Shown: positions 30,878 through 41,848, counted from the stretch's first letter. The stretch is DNA of 41,848 nucleotides from Spirogloea muscicola (GCA_009602725.1 WELB01000019.1:845888-887735), one strand, 5' to 3'. The notes: generated from the letters alone by a model not told the origin. Made by a program: numbers and translations.

Positions 30878-33800
30878 ATGGCTCTTAAGCGGCAAAAGCG
30901 TAAATGCACGGCGTCCATCATCAAGGACACGGCGGCCCATGCTGCCCAGCAGCTTGCAGGTGCCACCACCTCAGCCCCTTCCATTTTGACGTTGTCAGTA
31001 TCTTCCACAACAGTAGCACATCAGCTCGTACTTGTCTGTTCTTTGATCAATACTTGCAACTTCCGCTTAACACTTGTTACCATTGGAGGGAACAGGGGGC
31101 CAGAGCCCCCCTATCGGAGCTGGCGAGGTGCTGGATCCCTCTCCACCTGGCCACAGTGGCAAACGAGGGTGGCGAGCGACAATACCTGCCTCCTTGCCGT
31201 TCGTGGCTTCGCCGAACGCTGTCAAAGTCGTCAGGCAGGCGCGGAGCCAATGCAGGTCCAGGAGAAGGCTGAAGGTGCTGATGGATCTCTACAAGCCTCC
31301 ACCGCCTCCAGACCAGCCCCTTAATGATGCTTGCAGCGCCGAGGCAAGTGGACAGTGTGAACGCTGCAGGCCGTGGTCAGGCAAGAGGCGATGTCGCACC
31401 TTGCTTGACGCATTGAGGGACAGCTCTTCAGTTGGCGGCCAGTCGTCGCCCACGACCTCGGTCGCCAAGGTTGTGGTACCGGCACCACCGCTTCCCCACG
31501 GTGGATGTCAACCACACAGAGTGCAGTCAAATGGAAACAGCCCTCTCATTGATAAGACAGCCCCGTCTGCTCCAAAGCTCCTCTGCTCACTCCCGCTCAC
31601 CTGCAAGCAGAGTCATTTGGACAAGGATGCTGACTCCATTGCTCAGGTTGGTGGAGAAGAAATAAAGCTACCAATCATCTTACACCAGGATATCAAGGAG
31701 GACTCAGTGGAGCTTGCAAAAGTGCAGTCGGAAGTTGCAACTGCTGGTGCACAGAAAGCTGAGAGCAAGCAAGCTAGCAAGCAAGGCGAGGAGGTGAACA
31801 TTCTCTGCTTGAAGGACAGCTTTTCTGCTGAAACAGAGCCCAAACCTGTGATAGAGAAGGTGATGTTCACAAAATTGGTTGCGGAGGCAAATTGCACTGA
31901 CCTAGCTGATAGGGATACCACTGGGACTACAATCGAGAGAAGGCAACTAGATGAAGAAGCTGTGCTACATGCTTTGCAGAGTGTAAACAACCTCATTGCA
32001 GAGGTACTCCAATACTTTATACTGCTTGACGATGCCTGCTTCTACAGCCTTCATACACCTACTTGTTAGCTACATGAACATCTGCAATTGGCCGACATGG
32101 ACCTCTCAATTGATGCTTGAATGCTGGCAACATTTACAGGCCGAGGAGCCAGCTGACGACATAGCAAATTTTCAGCTAAATTGCATCTCACCACAGCGCT
32201 GGTTGACGTTCTCGGCAGCATCCTGTCGCAAGAAAGAGGCATGCACTGGACTCTTGAACCTATTTCTCTGCCACACTAATACATTCCTTGAGAAGAGCCG
32301 GCTGCGTCTTCTCTCGTTTCAATAAATTTAATCTCCGGCGCGCCTCCTGAGACGAACTAAGAAGAGACTCAATTCAGTCAAGCTTTGGGATATGCAGTTG
32401 ATAGCTTTGACTATGAGCTTCCAGCTGCGTACTTTTGACCAACTACATGAGAAAGGAGACAACGGCTTAACATCCTTTGCGCAAGTTTCACTGTCCACTT
32501 TATCTGACCGACTTTCTCGTCATGCAGTGGGCAACACCCAGGGACTGACATGTAAAAAGCTCAATTTCTCGACTTTGTAGGCGGCGCAGGCTAAGTCAGG
32601 AGCTGCTCGAGGGCCAGGACATCAGTGGCAGAAGCGATTGACGTTCGCTGCTTTGGACGATTGTAGAGAGACTGACTGTGTAATTAGTCCTGGTAAGCTT
32701 CCCTCTGCTTGAAACAAGTCACTGTAGTAGATGGTGGCCCAACATGCTTGTAACTTCAGGTCTTTGCGCCTTGTCCTTTCAAAGCAGCCATACTTTGAAG
32801 CACGTTGAACAGGCTGAGATACATACCATTGCATGCATTGCTTTGCTTGAGCTGCCATCATTGTAGATAGGTGCTACTACTGGATGGATGCATCATGATG
32901 ATGATGTTGCAATTGATGGAAAGAAGTACAACTCCCAACTGCTTCATCTGCTCACACATCTGAAAAGGTGTGTGAGCTTCACACTTGCTGTTGCATTATT
33001 CTGAGTCAAGCTTCTTGGCGAAGCAGCAACATCTTAAGTTCCCCTCCTGGACCCTCATGGCACACGACTTGCGTGCCTTACACATCTGTTGGCTAAGGCA
33101 TGCCCTATCTGTCTTGGACAAGCGCAGCGAAAGCTTTTGGACGTCTTTGACTTCTCTGACACAGAAACCATGTCACCTGTTCGACTACGTACTTCTAACG
33201 GACGTGCAAGTAAGTTCCCACGCAATATCATAGAGGGAAAGGTTACAGTACATTTGCCAATGACGTAGCATGGACTTCGTAGTAGCCTTGTGCGTGGATA
33301 AGGCCTGGTCAGAGAATGGCAACATGGATGACCCAGTTGAACTTTGCGAGGAGATGAAATGCTCGGTCATCTCGACATGTCAGGGCTTCAAGCTTCGAGG
33401 CAGGAGACACAAGGTGCTGGTGTGGTCGAGAATCAACTGTCATGTGGCCAACGCATGCTCAAACTGGCGCAGGAGGCGGCCTCCACGTTTGACAAGGTGC
33501 ACCCGAGATATAGACCTCTGCTGAGAGCGTATCGATGCCGTTGGTCAGCTACATTTCAGTCAGGTCTCCAGCATGGCAGTAAGGTCCACTTCGGGGTTAC
33601 TCTGAGCAGCATGAATCAGACTCTTTGTGTTCAGGCTTTTGAAATGTCACAGAGCTCGAGGGAGGTCATGGAGCAAGGAGATCCTGAGCGTTCGGATAGG
33701 AGGGAGTCAGATCCAATTCCTCTGCAGCATGAAGCTGGAATCACAGGTTATAGCTGGCCGCTGACCAACACAGGAGTTGGTGGGCATCGGAAGCCACAGC

Positions 33801-35642
33801 ACGAGGGAGTGAAAGAACATAATACATCGACATCAGCCATTGAATATCAGCTTAAACAGAGTAGCAACATCGACTTGGACCTTGGGGCAGGCTCGAACCC
33901 AGAGGACAACTTTATGGAGGACTGCAACATCACTGATTCATTAGCTTCGCAAGTTGCTCCAGCAACAGAACCCTTACCTGGCAGCTCACCCATGGCCAGT
34001 GCCTGTCATCAGGCAAGACACGTATTGCGAGTACGTCGGAAGTGCTTCAGTCTTCAGCTGACAGCATCACTTGACCTTCTAATTCTTGTTGCATATAGCA
34101 AGTAAGGCTTTGGTACATATGTTGACGAACCTTTTGCTTTCTGGATGATTGCAGCAAGGGCCAACATCGTTGCTACATCCCCAACCGCAGTCCTTCCATG
34201 GTGCTCAGTCACCCTCCCCCCCTGCATCTCCAGCTCACACAGGCATCTGTGTCACACTACCCCCCCGATCGCCCTCACCCAGAAACAGGCGGCAACAGAA
34301 GCAGACTCTTCCAAAGTCCGTCATGGGTATCCTCAAGGTATGATCAAGATGCACCAAGTCAAATAGTTCCAATCTGATGCCAACTTGCAGTGCATGCACA
34401 GTAGATTTGTGTTTGTGCTCCTGCTGGCCCGAGTAGACCTGCTAATTGCAGAGGGTTCTTCTTGGTCTCCTTTGTGCACAGACTTCACAATCATGCCGGA
34501 GATGTTGCACGAACTACACAAAAGTGTCTGAGCGAAGCATGGACCACTCAAAGTATCAGCTTATGCTTGCTGACAAAGCCAACGCCATTCTCAAGGAGGA
34601 GCTTCATGAGTTAAGAGAAGCGTTGCAGACTTGGGCGCTGCCTTTGTTGATTGAGGCTGATGCTTTCAAAACCGTAAGTGGTTGCTCAGATACATATGAC
34701 ACCTTCATTCATACCATGATATTGCTTGAAGGGTCCACAGTGAACATGAGTTGGTCATGGGGCATAAGTAACTGTTACTCAGAAGCGTGTAGATTGCACT
34801 CCGCCTTCAGCTCCCACATTTGGCAGATGACTCTGTTCTGGAGATACGAAGTGCAGTCTTTAGAGCGTTCGTTGTCTTGACACCAGTGAGCCCGACGCTT
34901 TTCTCTAAGTTACTTAGTCTAGCTCCTCTCTTTGCAGCTACTGCAGCCTTGGAAACCAGCCTCATTGTTTGTTGCTCTCTGTACTTACGAGCAAGTATAA
35001 ATCGACTCTGTGGACCAGGTTTCTGCACTCCTGTCCAGATCTAAGCTTCGGGAGGCAACTGCGCAGCGTTACATGTCCAAGATTGCTCGGTCTTCTGACC
35101 ACTTTTGCCGGCTTATGGTTAGTATCAGTCTCCCAAGTATTCAGTAGATGGATATAAGCAACTTGCAACTCCACATCTCATGGACGTACTTGTAACCGAG
35201 CAAGACCAGCACTGACAATGTCTCCCAGCTATTGAAACAAAGCCGTTATACTCCTTGTCACGCCAAAAATGTGTGATCTGAGCTGATCACTTGCCTACTG
35301 GCATACTTGTCATTCAGAGTCAAAAGCAACCTCGGACGCCTAAAAAGCTACGCTTTGCTGACGATGCTGGCTTAGAACTTTGCCAGATTCACACAATTGG
35401 CGAACATGTGAGCATATAGGCCTCCAACATTGCACGGCATACTATGCATCTCTCTTCATATCAATCGTATCATTGGTCTTGAGACACAGTTGCCTGAGAG
35501 GACTCCTCTGAAGGAGAACGACATTTATAGGCAGAGGCATCGCCTCACCTCAGTCCAGCCTACTTATGGATTGCACTCATACTTGCATTGGTCTGCACAG
35601 GTACACTTTGACTTGAAGAAGCCGCCAGTTGACTATACTTGA
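30878..35642 (+). CDS. Unrecognised multi-exon protein with coiled-coil segment and KKLRFADD motif
   Basis: I do not recognise the family. Likely coding pieces: a basic start MALKRQKRKCTASIIKDTAA at 30878; a long exon ending 32003 that begins RRRLKVLMDLYKPPPPP (from 31255); an exon ending at a GTAAGT donor at 33209; 33635-34012 (AFEMSQSSREVMEQGDPERS), which ends at a GC donor; 34155-34337, Pro-rich; a helical charged exon ending 34674 (LADKANAILKEELHELREAL) that looks coiled-coil; an exon ending 35119 (SRSKLREATAQRYMSKIARS); 35319-35408 (KQPRTPKKLRFADDAGLELC); and a last exon from 35602 ending DLKKPPVDYT-stop. K-L-R-F followed by Ala-Asp-Asp resembles RVxF-type protein phosphatase 1 docking sites, but with Leu in the hydrophobic position. 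Several joins (30960-31255, 32004-33635) are unresolved, and there may be two genes. Confidence 0.55.
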
Positions 35643-36220
35643 GTGGACCCCCTTTTAGCCTTCTTAGTGCATGTCAGATCAGCCTGCAAGCCCATTGAGC
35701 TTGCAAGTGCCAAAGTGCTCATTTCTTGATCAAATTTGTGCCTTGTCATGCATGCTTTAGCCCTGATATCGCAATCCTTGAGCTAGAGAGAAGCAGTAAA
35801 CACGAGGGGTTGAAGAGCATGCGCGTCTGCAAGAGGAGCTCATGTGCGTCTGCAAGAGGAGCTCTGTATTAAGCAGACGAATAGCAGAACTTCACTTAAT
35901 TCGATGGATGTGAAGCGTGCAATAATGTGCTCCAAAGCACTGGAGCAGAGCATAACCGAAGTTATTGAGCGCCTCTTTGTGACATCTTGGAAATGAGTAT
36001 CTCTCCTTCCGGCCCTTTCAGACCTTGTACATTTCTTTGGGCTGACCTCTCATAACCATTGCCGTACTCAGAAGAGCTCCTTTTCATTATCAAGCCATCA
36101 GCCAGTTCATTTTTACTGAAGCTCCAAATCTGTATCGAACTTTTCATTTGCTTCTTTCATGAGCACGAGTGAACTGGAGGGAACGATGTCAACTCTACCA
36201 CAGCGTCGCCCCTATTCAGC
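35643..36220. other. Intergenic region with one module B copy, between convergent genes
   Basis: Contains the 3' side of the unknown gene and of the HINT3-like gene. At about 36000-36070 there is a diverged module-B copy (GGCCCTTTCAGACCTTGTAC, then TTTGGGCTGACCTCTCATAACC). A 21-bp unit ending AAGAGGAGCTC is repeated near 35825-35865. Confidence 0.55.
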
Positions 36221-37871
36221 TCACAATCTCGGCTGTAGCCGCGCCAGGAGGTCCTCGGCCTTTATGTATGCACCCCACCAGCCGAGTGCGACATACTTCG
36301 CAGCCCGCCACCTGCAATTAACAGGCCCACATTGCTCTGGTGGCCTGCCGACTGGCAGAACCTGGCATGTCGACTCCTTCACGCTGCAGGGGAGTTGATT
36401 TGAACCTCCCAACTAAGGCTTGGCCTTAAGCGAGTCAGGGGCTTTGCATGTGGTCTCAGCATATTTGCCACTGCCAGCGGTGTGGTTGATATGTGGTGGC
36501 TTTAAGGCAAGCTAAGGTGAGCATCCCATGAGAAGGCTGGCTACAAATCTGACTACTGCATTAAGACGGTATTAGTCGTAATGGACAAAGGAAAATTTCA
36601 GCTGAAAGCAGAATGAGAGACCTACCATGGCTTGTAGGGGAGTGCTTGGCAGTGGAGGTGCAAGTGCGGCACGCTATTGAATGGCGGTCGATGGAAGCCT
36701 AGCCTGGGTCAAGCGCTTGCAAAGCTCAGTGGGCTTGCAATTTCACACTACACGGGCTAGAAGTCTGGTCTTTTATGTCCAGATACACCATATATTTCGG
36801 TGCCCAGGAATTAGAATTGGGTATGGTGGTACTTAGTGGCACACAAGCTCGCCATCAAATGCCATCATGTGCAAGTAGCCGGTAATCTTGCCACTGGCTG
36901 CAGCAATTTTGGGGGAGGCTCCGGCATGCCTGAAGCTCGTCGCGCTCTGGGCGTCACGTCGGAGAAGTGACCGCCCCACCTTCACCATCTCCGCTACTGC
37001 AAGCGGCACTCCCTGCACATTCGGCTCAGGCCATCCAAGTTGCAAGATTTGACTGGTCTTACCAGAAGGGGCCAATAATGTATGACTGACCAAGCGCATG
37101 GTGCTCGGCGCCCTGTTGCAGCTGTGTGATGTCCTTGACGTGTGTGAGGGGCACGACCAAGTAGTGCCTGGCCGCAGAGCAGTCGCGCAACACTTAGGGA
37201 GGTAAGTCTGGGATACGTAACAAAACTTGCTCGTCAAGAACTGCTCTGCGGCCTAATGGTCAACAACAAGGCAAAAGGGTCTGCATCCTATCAAGGGTCG
37301 GAGATCGGGGCATGCTGTCTTGGCTAGCACAGGAAGCCATGCAGCTCCTCTGAGCAGTGTACTAAGGCCTCGATGTCTTGACTATGAAGAAGGCCAAGCT
37401 GCGCGAGGGTGGCAGTTGGCCTATACAGCGTGCAGGAGCGGCAGAGCTCAAAAGTTGCGGCACGACTATATGATTGGTAATGGGTCCTGAGCGAAGGCCG
37501 CACCTGAGAGCAGCAGGCTTGTGATCCTCGAATGCTGCCACCCGCTCGTTCTGCGTGAAAGCGCAGTGACCCACAAAGCCAGTGAGCCTAAGCGTGGACG
37601 TGTGTCACTGGCGGGCTTGAGCCCCAATGGGCTTGTCATCGCTAGCTGGCCGTGTCTCAGCAAACTTGCGGCGGTGGTGCCCACAGACAATGCCAGCAAA
37701 GTCGTCATACGACGCGTATGTTATCGAGTCAGACCAGGCCACTCGCTGTGCCCGTGGGCTCTGGCCACGCCGCACCTGGAAGAGAATGCGAGGAGTGCAG
37801 CCCTCGCCGTGGCCCTCCACGATGCGACAGAAAGGGCAACTGGGTTGGCGCAGGTTGTGGCGCTCGCCCAT
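36221..37871 (-). CDS. HINT3-like histidine-triad (HIT) family protein
   Basis: Six exons join in frame into a 151-residue protein: 37871-37776, 37550-37504, 37167-37091, 36996-36930, 36703-36626, 36311-36221. Features in order: CPFC (Cys12, Cys15), which in HIT proteins binds zinc; RILFQNERVAAFEDHKPAAL across exons 1-2; HYLVVPLTHV; a helix MVKVGRSLLRR; and LGFHRPPFNSVPHLHLHCQA, whose H-L-H-L-H at 109-113 is the catalytic histidine triad. The length and the FHRPPFNSV/HLHLH wording fit the plant HINT3/aprataxin-like branch. Members hydrolyse adenylated compounds such as AMP-lysine or adenosine phosphoramidates; the exact substrate is not known here. The start is the ATG at 37871, just before the zinc motif. 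Intron 4 has a GC donor (AG|GCATGC). A neighbouring repeat cluster begins right upstream. Confidence 0.93.
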
Positions 37872-39186
37872 ACCACGCAGTGTGGCGAGTGCCCCTGCTG
37901 GTGCAAGGTGCACCTGACCTAAACTCCTGTCCGCCCTCGTGTTACTGAGCGGGTCAGCTTAGCAGCAGTTGCTGAACGTCTGTCAATGTGCTTGCCTTGT
38001 ACTTGGCACTCAGGTCCCTTATCACTCAACACACTCCATGTCTTGTCCTCCCCGCGATCATGCTGCACGAGCTAATGCTCAGTCCTTAGGCCGCGCTATG
38101 GCTGCTGCCTCTGGGTCTCGGCGGAGTGCCTCTTGCCGAGCTGTGAGTTACTCGGACTTGATGCTGCTCACTCGTGGGTACTGAGCTTCTATCTGCGGTC
38201 TTCTAGTGTGTAGCTGGGGTGGTTTATCTTCTCGGCAACTTCTGGCTCTTTCTTCTCGGCAACTTTTGGCTCCTTTGGCCCTTGTCCTTTCTTTTTGGGC
38301 TGGCCTTTCCCAGCCCCTTCCCTCTATGGGCGAGTAATTTCTCTTATGAGGCCCTTAGTAGTGCTGAAGCAATTTCAACCATACCCCTACCATGATGACC
38401 TTGGATAGCATTCCCGGTTGCTCAAATTTCACTAGTACCAAATTGCTCAATGCACGATTCAACAACATTTGTCTCGCTCAGTGCAAGTCAATCAGTGGAC
38501 AATGAGCTTCAGCTTATCCATGCATCGTTTTATAGACCTCCTGCATCGACGCCCTCATTCGAAGTTGCGGTGCAGCGCCTACTGCTTCCGCTTGGTAAAA
38601 GTCATGGAGAGTACTTCTGTGTTTTTTGCGCTCGCCCATTCAGACCTATTTCACTCATTTAGTCTAGCCTCTCACAGCCATGCCATTCATTAGAATATCT
38701 CTTTCTAGAAGCGTCTCCTCGTACTAGTAATCCATAAGAGAAGCCACAAGTCTTCTTCCCCAATGTTTCTCACCAGCAAAAAGCAAGGGCCAGTACCCTG
38801 GCATGTCTATCCCTGCCGACTTGGCATGGACTACATTGAGCTTTGGACTACATTTAGCTTTGTCAGAACGTCACTAACAAGTGCGCGTTTCAAGCGTTTG
38901 CGCTTCGAGAAGAGAGTCCAGCCCAAGCAGAGCGCACAGCTGACTTAATGGTACAACAAACCTACAATGAATCAATACCATCTGCGGTGTAAGAATAATG
39001 AGTGAGCAATGGCACGCTCGGCTGCCGCTACTGGCAATCTGTCAAACCACCCCGAGCTTAGGGCTGTCCGAGGCCCACGAATCAGCTTAAGCAAGTTTAA
39101 GTACTCATAATAAGTAACACCTAAAACCCCTTCCGTCACAGAGCCCCGAAAGAGCAGCAAACGTAGCAGACCAGACAAGCATTCCG
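37872..39186. repeat. Repeat cluster with TRGY-stop ends and module B; no gene
   Basis: 37940-38010 is a module-A tail (GTTACTGAGCGGGTCAGCTTAGCAGCAG...) and carries the unoccupied Harbinger target site. 38090-38190 is a second version whose frame ends SDLMLLTRGY-stop, closely matching 235-320. 38268-38340 is a clear module B (TGGGCTGGCCTTTCCCAGCCCC, then CTCTATGGGCGAG), and 38630-38690 is a weaker one. 38700-39186 shows nothing recognisable. Confidence 0.65.
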
Positions 39187-41570
39187 CTACCAAGGAATCT
39201 CCTGGCCGTCCCAAGCAAAGAATCTGCCGCTGTCAGCGAGCTTAAGCCCGTCAACAATGCCTAGGAGGCGCTCGACCGAGTATGTGGGCGTGAAAAGCTT
39301 GCCCTCTGGAACGTTGCGCTGGAATGGCTTTGACAGGCCGGTGTTTACCGTGCCGGGGTGCAGTAGCACGAGGATGATGGGCTCGCGGCGCCGCGCAATC
39401 TCCACTGCCGCCGTTTTTGTCACTGCGAAGTTGAGAGCAGGCAACGCTGAGCGGGTGCAAGCTTGAGCAAGAGTACACCAATAGCTGAATAATCTTAGAC
39501 GTTCAATGCATGCCAACCAACATAGTGCCAATATTCTCTCATACTTAAGGGACAGCGAACGTACGCTGGTTGAGCGCTGTTTTGGATGCGCGGTAGGCGT
39601 ACCACCCGCCGAGGGCGTTATCGCGAATGGACCCCACCCTGGCGCTGAGGTTGGCAACAACTGCACCCGGTCGCCCCAGGCCCCGTCCACCGCCCGCCTT
39701 GAGCAGCTTGTGCATGTGCTACTCTTGCAGTATGACACAATGGTAGGGTAAGCTTCTTCTCGCCAACTAGCCACGGGCTGCGAGCTGCATATAAGTGAAC
39801 AAGGTGCAAGCCTGGCTAACTTACAGAAAGGTAGAATGTTTGGAAGAAAGAGGCGCATATTGATGAGCAGCAGGACAAGCTGTGCAGCGTGAATGACAAT
39901 GTACAGATATGCTTGACAACACAATTTGATATGACCCATGACTAGTCCATGCCTCCAGCTCAAGCGTTGTGATGACGGACCTTGAGGACGAGGATGGGGC
40001 CCATTGCATTGACCTGGTAGGTCAGCAAAAGCGCCTCGGGGTTGACCTTTCCCAAGGAAGTCTCTGTAAGGCCAATCAAGAAAGAGTCTAACTGCAAAAC
40101 AGGCATCGGCGCTCCTAACATGCGGGCCTGACTGCTGCTTCCAACTGGCAGCAATTGCCCAGCACACTACATATGACTTACTGCGGGTTCAGCACTTACG
40201 TTTCCTAATTTAGTAGGCACGTACATCAAATATAGCACAGCCTTAAGCACACTATTTTGGCATTCTGGCACGTTCTGGAGTAAGGCCCATGTGAGCTCCG
40301 CACGCTGCCTTCAGTGTGACATGTCTGCCATTCCTCCACGCAGTCAAGGCTCCTACTGCCATGGGCTCAACTTTAAGCTTTGCAAAACAGGAACGTGGGA
40401 CTGGCAAGGAGAGGCTTAGAGTGGAGGTTGGAGGTACACATCAGGGCCGAGGAGTGTTCCACTCCCTGTAGGGTTTGGGGTCAGGGGCTTGGATTTTGGG
40501 TTGCGCTCAAAGGTCGTGGGTTAGGAGTCGGGGGTGGAGGACACACCAGGTTGGACCTTCCCCGGGATGTGTAAAATGCCGGCGGTGTTGACAAGGAGGT
40601 CCAGGCGGCCATGCGCCTCCTCGACGCAGCTCGCCGCTGCCTGACGCGTGCGGCGCATCATCAGAGGAGCTCAAGGTACATCTCACTGATGATCTAAACA
40701 GTCTCTACTCACGGCGGCCGGTCACCGCAGTGCTGCTTTGCTGCCAGGCTTGGAGGGCAGCCTATTGAGATCAAGCAAGCTAGCCCAAGCGGTATCAAGC
40801 GGAGCTGGATTGGTTTGACAGCTTGGGGGTTCGAGGCTTAGGAGTTTGAGGCATACAGCCCAGAGGCGCCCTGATCAGGGGACCTCAGCCCTCTGACCTC
40901 TGGCCCCCACCGCAGCCAACCGTCGTAGCCAGCAGCAGCGAGAGGAGGAGAGAGGGGCTGGCTTAACACTAACCCTCAACTTACGTCAGAGTACCCCTGA
41001 ACCTAGATCCGGAACCCCAAAGCGCTATCAACCCTTAAAATTCTAAACCAACCCAAACCTGCAAACCTCAGACCCTAAAGCCTAATCTCAAGACCTAAAC
41101 ATAAACCCTGAGGCCAAACCCGAACCCCCTAAACCCCTAAAATTTCTAAACCCTAAAATCCAGACCCTTGACCCATGTACTCGAAACCCTCGACCCTGTA
41201 GAGCCTTTAACCCTTAACCCTAAAGCCTACACTCAAGGCGGCCTCCTCACCGCGATTGTGTCTTCGCGGGTGACGTCGAGCGGGAGCACCGTCAAGCGGC
41301 CGCCGCTGGCGTCGGCCAGCGCCCGCAGCTCCGGCGCGCCGCCGGGGTCGCGGCACGTCGCCACAACGTGGCCCGCCGGCCGCGCCGCCAGCAGCTGCCG
41401 GGCCTGCGGCGATGCCATTGCGGCGCCATCGGCAAGGGAGGCGGCCGCCGCTCGCCGCGGGGCTGCAACATTTCTGTGAGATGCAGGAAGGCGGCGGCGG
41501 CCATGGCGCTCACGAACTCGAGGCCGAGGCCGCGCGAGGCGCCCTGCACCAGCGACACGCCGCCGTCGCC
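39187..41570 (-). CDS. Short-chain dehydrogenase/reductase (sniffer / C-factor-like), start codon not found
   Basis: Exons on the minus strand: from about 41570 to 41514, then 41403-41251, 40640-40557, 40091-39981, 39718-39565, 39422-39187, all joining in frame. The Rossmann fold is clear: VSLVQGASRGLGLEF carries the NAD(P)-binding glycines, then ARQLLAARPAGHVVATCRDP and LPLDVT, LLVNTAG (the usual NNAG with Thr), VANLSARVGSI (Ser) and WYAYRASKTALNQ (catalytic Tyr and Lys). The C-terminus LHPGTVNTGLSKPFQRNVPE is typical of the sniffer/C-factor group. Substrate unknown; a soluble NAD(P)-dependent carbonyl reductase is inferred. No ATG lies in frame before VSLVQG: upstream is Gly-rich sequence and then the TGA that ends the FAM32A-like frame, while the nearby ATG at about 41574 is out of frame. 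Introns 2 and 3 contain telomere-like tracts. Confidence 0.9.
40462..40530 (+). repeat. Degenerate telomere-like tract (TTTAGGG-like sense) in SDR intron 3
   Basis: GTAGGGTTTGGGGTCAGGGG, GGATTTTGGGTTG, GTGGGTTAGGAGTCGGGG follow one another. The match to TTTAGGG is weak but G-rich in periodic form, on the plus strand, opposite to the gene's sense. Confidence 0.55.
40966..41232 (-). repeat. Degenerate CCCTAAA telomere-like tract in SDR intron 2
   Basis: About 265 bp on the plus strand rich in CCCTAAA variants (ACCCTAAAGCC, AACCCCCTAAACCCCTAAAA, TCTAAACCCTAAAATCC, AACCCTTAACCCTAAAGCC), that is, TTTAGGG in the sense direction of the SDR gene. It fills much of the 610-bp intron between exons 41403-41251 and 40640-40557. 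Confidence 0.88.
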
Positions 41571-41606
41571 GCCGCCGCCGCCATCGCCGCCGCCAGTGGC
41601 GGCTTG

Positions 41607-41848
41607 TCAGCCGGGGCCGACCTTGGGGATGTCGTAGTGCTCGCTGAGGTTGGCGAGGTACTTGTTGAACTCCTCGATCTTCTGGCGGTGCGACTTGGCG
41701 GCGTGCTTGGTGGCGCGCGCCGCCTCCAGCGCCGCCACCTGCTCGTGGTACCGCCGCTCCGCCGGCGTCCGGTGGTCCTCCGCCGCCGCCGCCGACGTGG
41801 GCGACGCCAGCTCCTGGCCGCCGCCGCCTCCGCCGCCGCCGCCGTCGG
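41607..41848 (-). CDS. FAM32A: FAM32A-like spliceosomal protein, C-terminal part (runs off the window)
   Basis: The minus-strand frame ends at the TGA at 41609-41607. It reads a Gly-rich linker, then [35 protein letters not shown] and YDIPKVGPG-stop. The block with HRQ-(K/R)-(I/V)-E-(E/D)-FN and the terminal EHYDIPKV are the hallmark of FAM32A, a small protein of the catalytic spliceosome that helps exon ligation in human. The start and upstream exons lie beyond 41848. The stop is in the same frame as the downstream dehydrogenase exon and is followed by C (TGA-C), a context known to allow some readthrough. Gly codons at the right edge form a GGC-rich run. Confidence 0.85.
   Translation of the reverse strand, partial: DGGGGGGGGGQELASPTSAAAAEDHRTPAERRYHEQVAALEAARATKHAAKSHRQKIEEFNKYLANLSEHYDIPKVGPG

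Noticed and set aside
36395-36420. T-arm-like GGTTCAAATC on the minus strand, suggesting a tRNA
   Set aside because: The flanking bases do not form a proper T stem or an acceptor and anticodon arm, and it lies in an intron of the HINT3-like gene.

Overview
This is nuclear DNA from a eukaryote, most likely a green alga (Chlorophyta). The genes are split into many exons of roughly 20-460 nt, with GT-AG and some GC-AG introns of about 70-360 nt. One gene encodes a lumen-targeted CtpA (the photosystem II D1 processing protease). The telomere-like tracts are of the plant TTTAGGG type, and first exons are GC-rich while intergenic DNA is near 50% GC. No tRNA, rRNA or CRISPR array was recognised. The exon joins below were made by eye from reading frame, splice consensus and family motifs; no alignment or RNA evidence was available.

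Layout. 1-5290: repeat-dominated DNA with a 141-bp non-autonomous PIF/Harbinger element, a related 1.9-kb Harbinger element carrying a truncated transposase, and many copies of two local repeat modules (a 3' end coding for ...TRGY-stop, and a GGGCTGGC hairpin). 5294-10511 (+): a large PIN-like/GPR155-like membrane protein. 12516-14253 (-): a nuclear protein with two PTM/DIR17-type Tudor motifs. 14330-20160: repeats, including two damaged pogo/Tigger-like elements arranged tail to tail with about 680-bp inverted outer arms. 20779-23141 (-): an LCAT-family acyltransferase/lipase whose 5' end runs into a T42 tract. 23718-26568 (+): a CIR1-like splicing/corepressor protein. 27453-30512 (-): CtpA. 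30878-35642 (+): an unrecognised multi-exon protein. 36221-37871 (-): a HINT3-like histidine-triad protein. 39187-41570 (-): a sniffer-like short-chain dehydrogenase. 41607-41848 (-): the C-terminal part of a FAM32A-like spliceosomal protein, running off the window.

The genes do not form a pathway. Two divergent pairs share short promoter regions (LCAT/CIR1 and CtpA/unknown gene). FAM32A and the dehydrogenase are head to tail, only a stop codon and a few codons apart and in the same frame, which could be bicistronic expression, readthrough or an assembly error.

Most notable for follow-up: the FAM32A-stop-SDR junction with no in-frame ATG; five GC-AG introns among about 40; degenerate telomeric tracts inside introns of two genes; the tail-to-tail pogo palindrome; the repeat family that appears to encode a conserved ...SDLxxLTRGY-stop C-terminus; and single Ns whose removal restores two genes.
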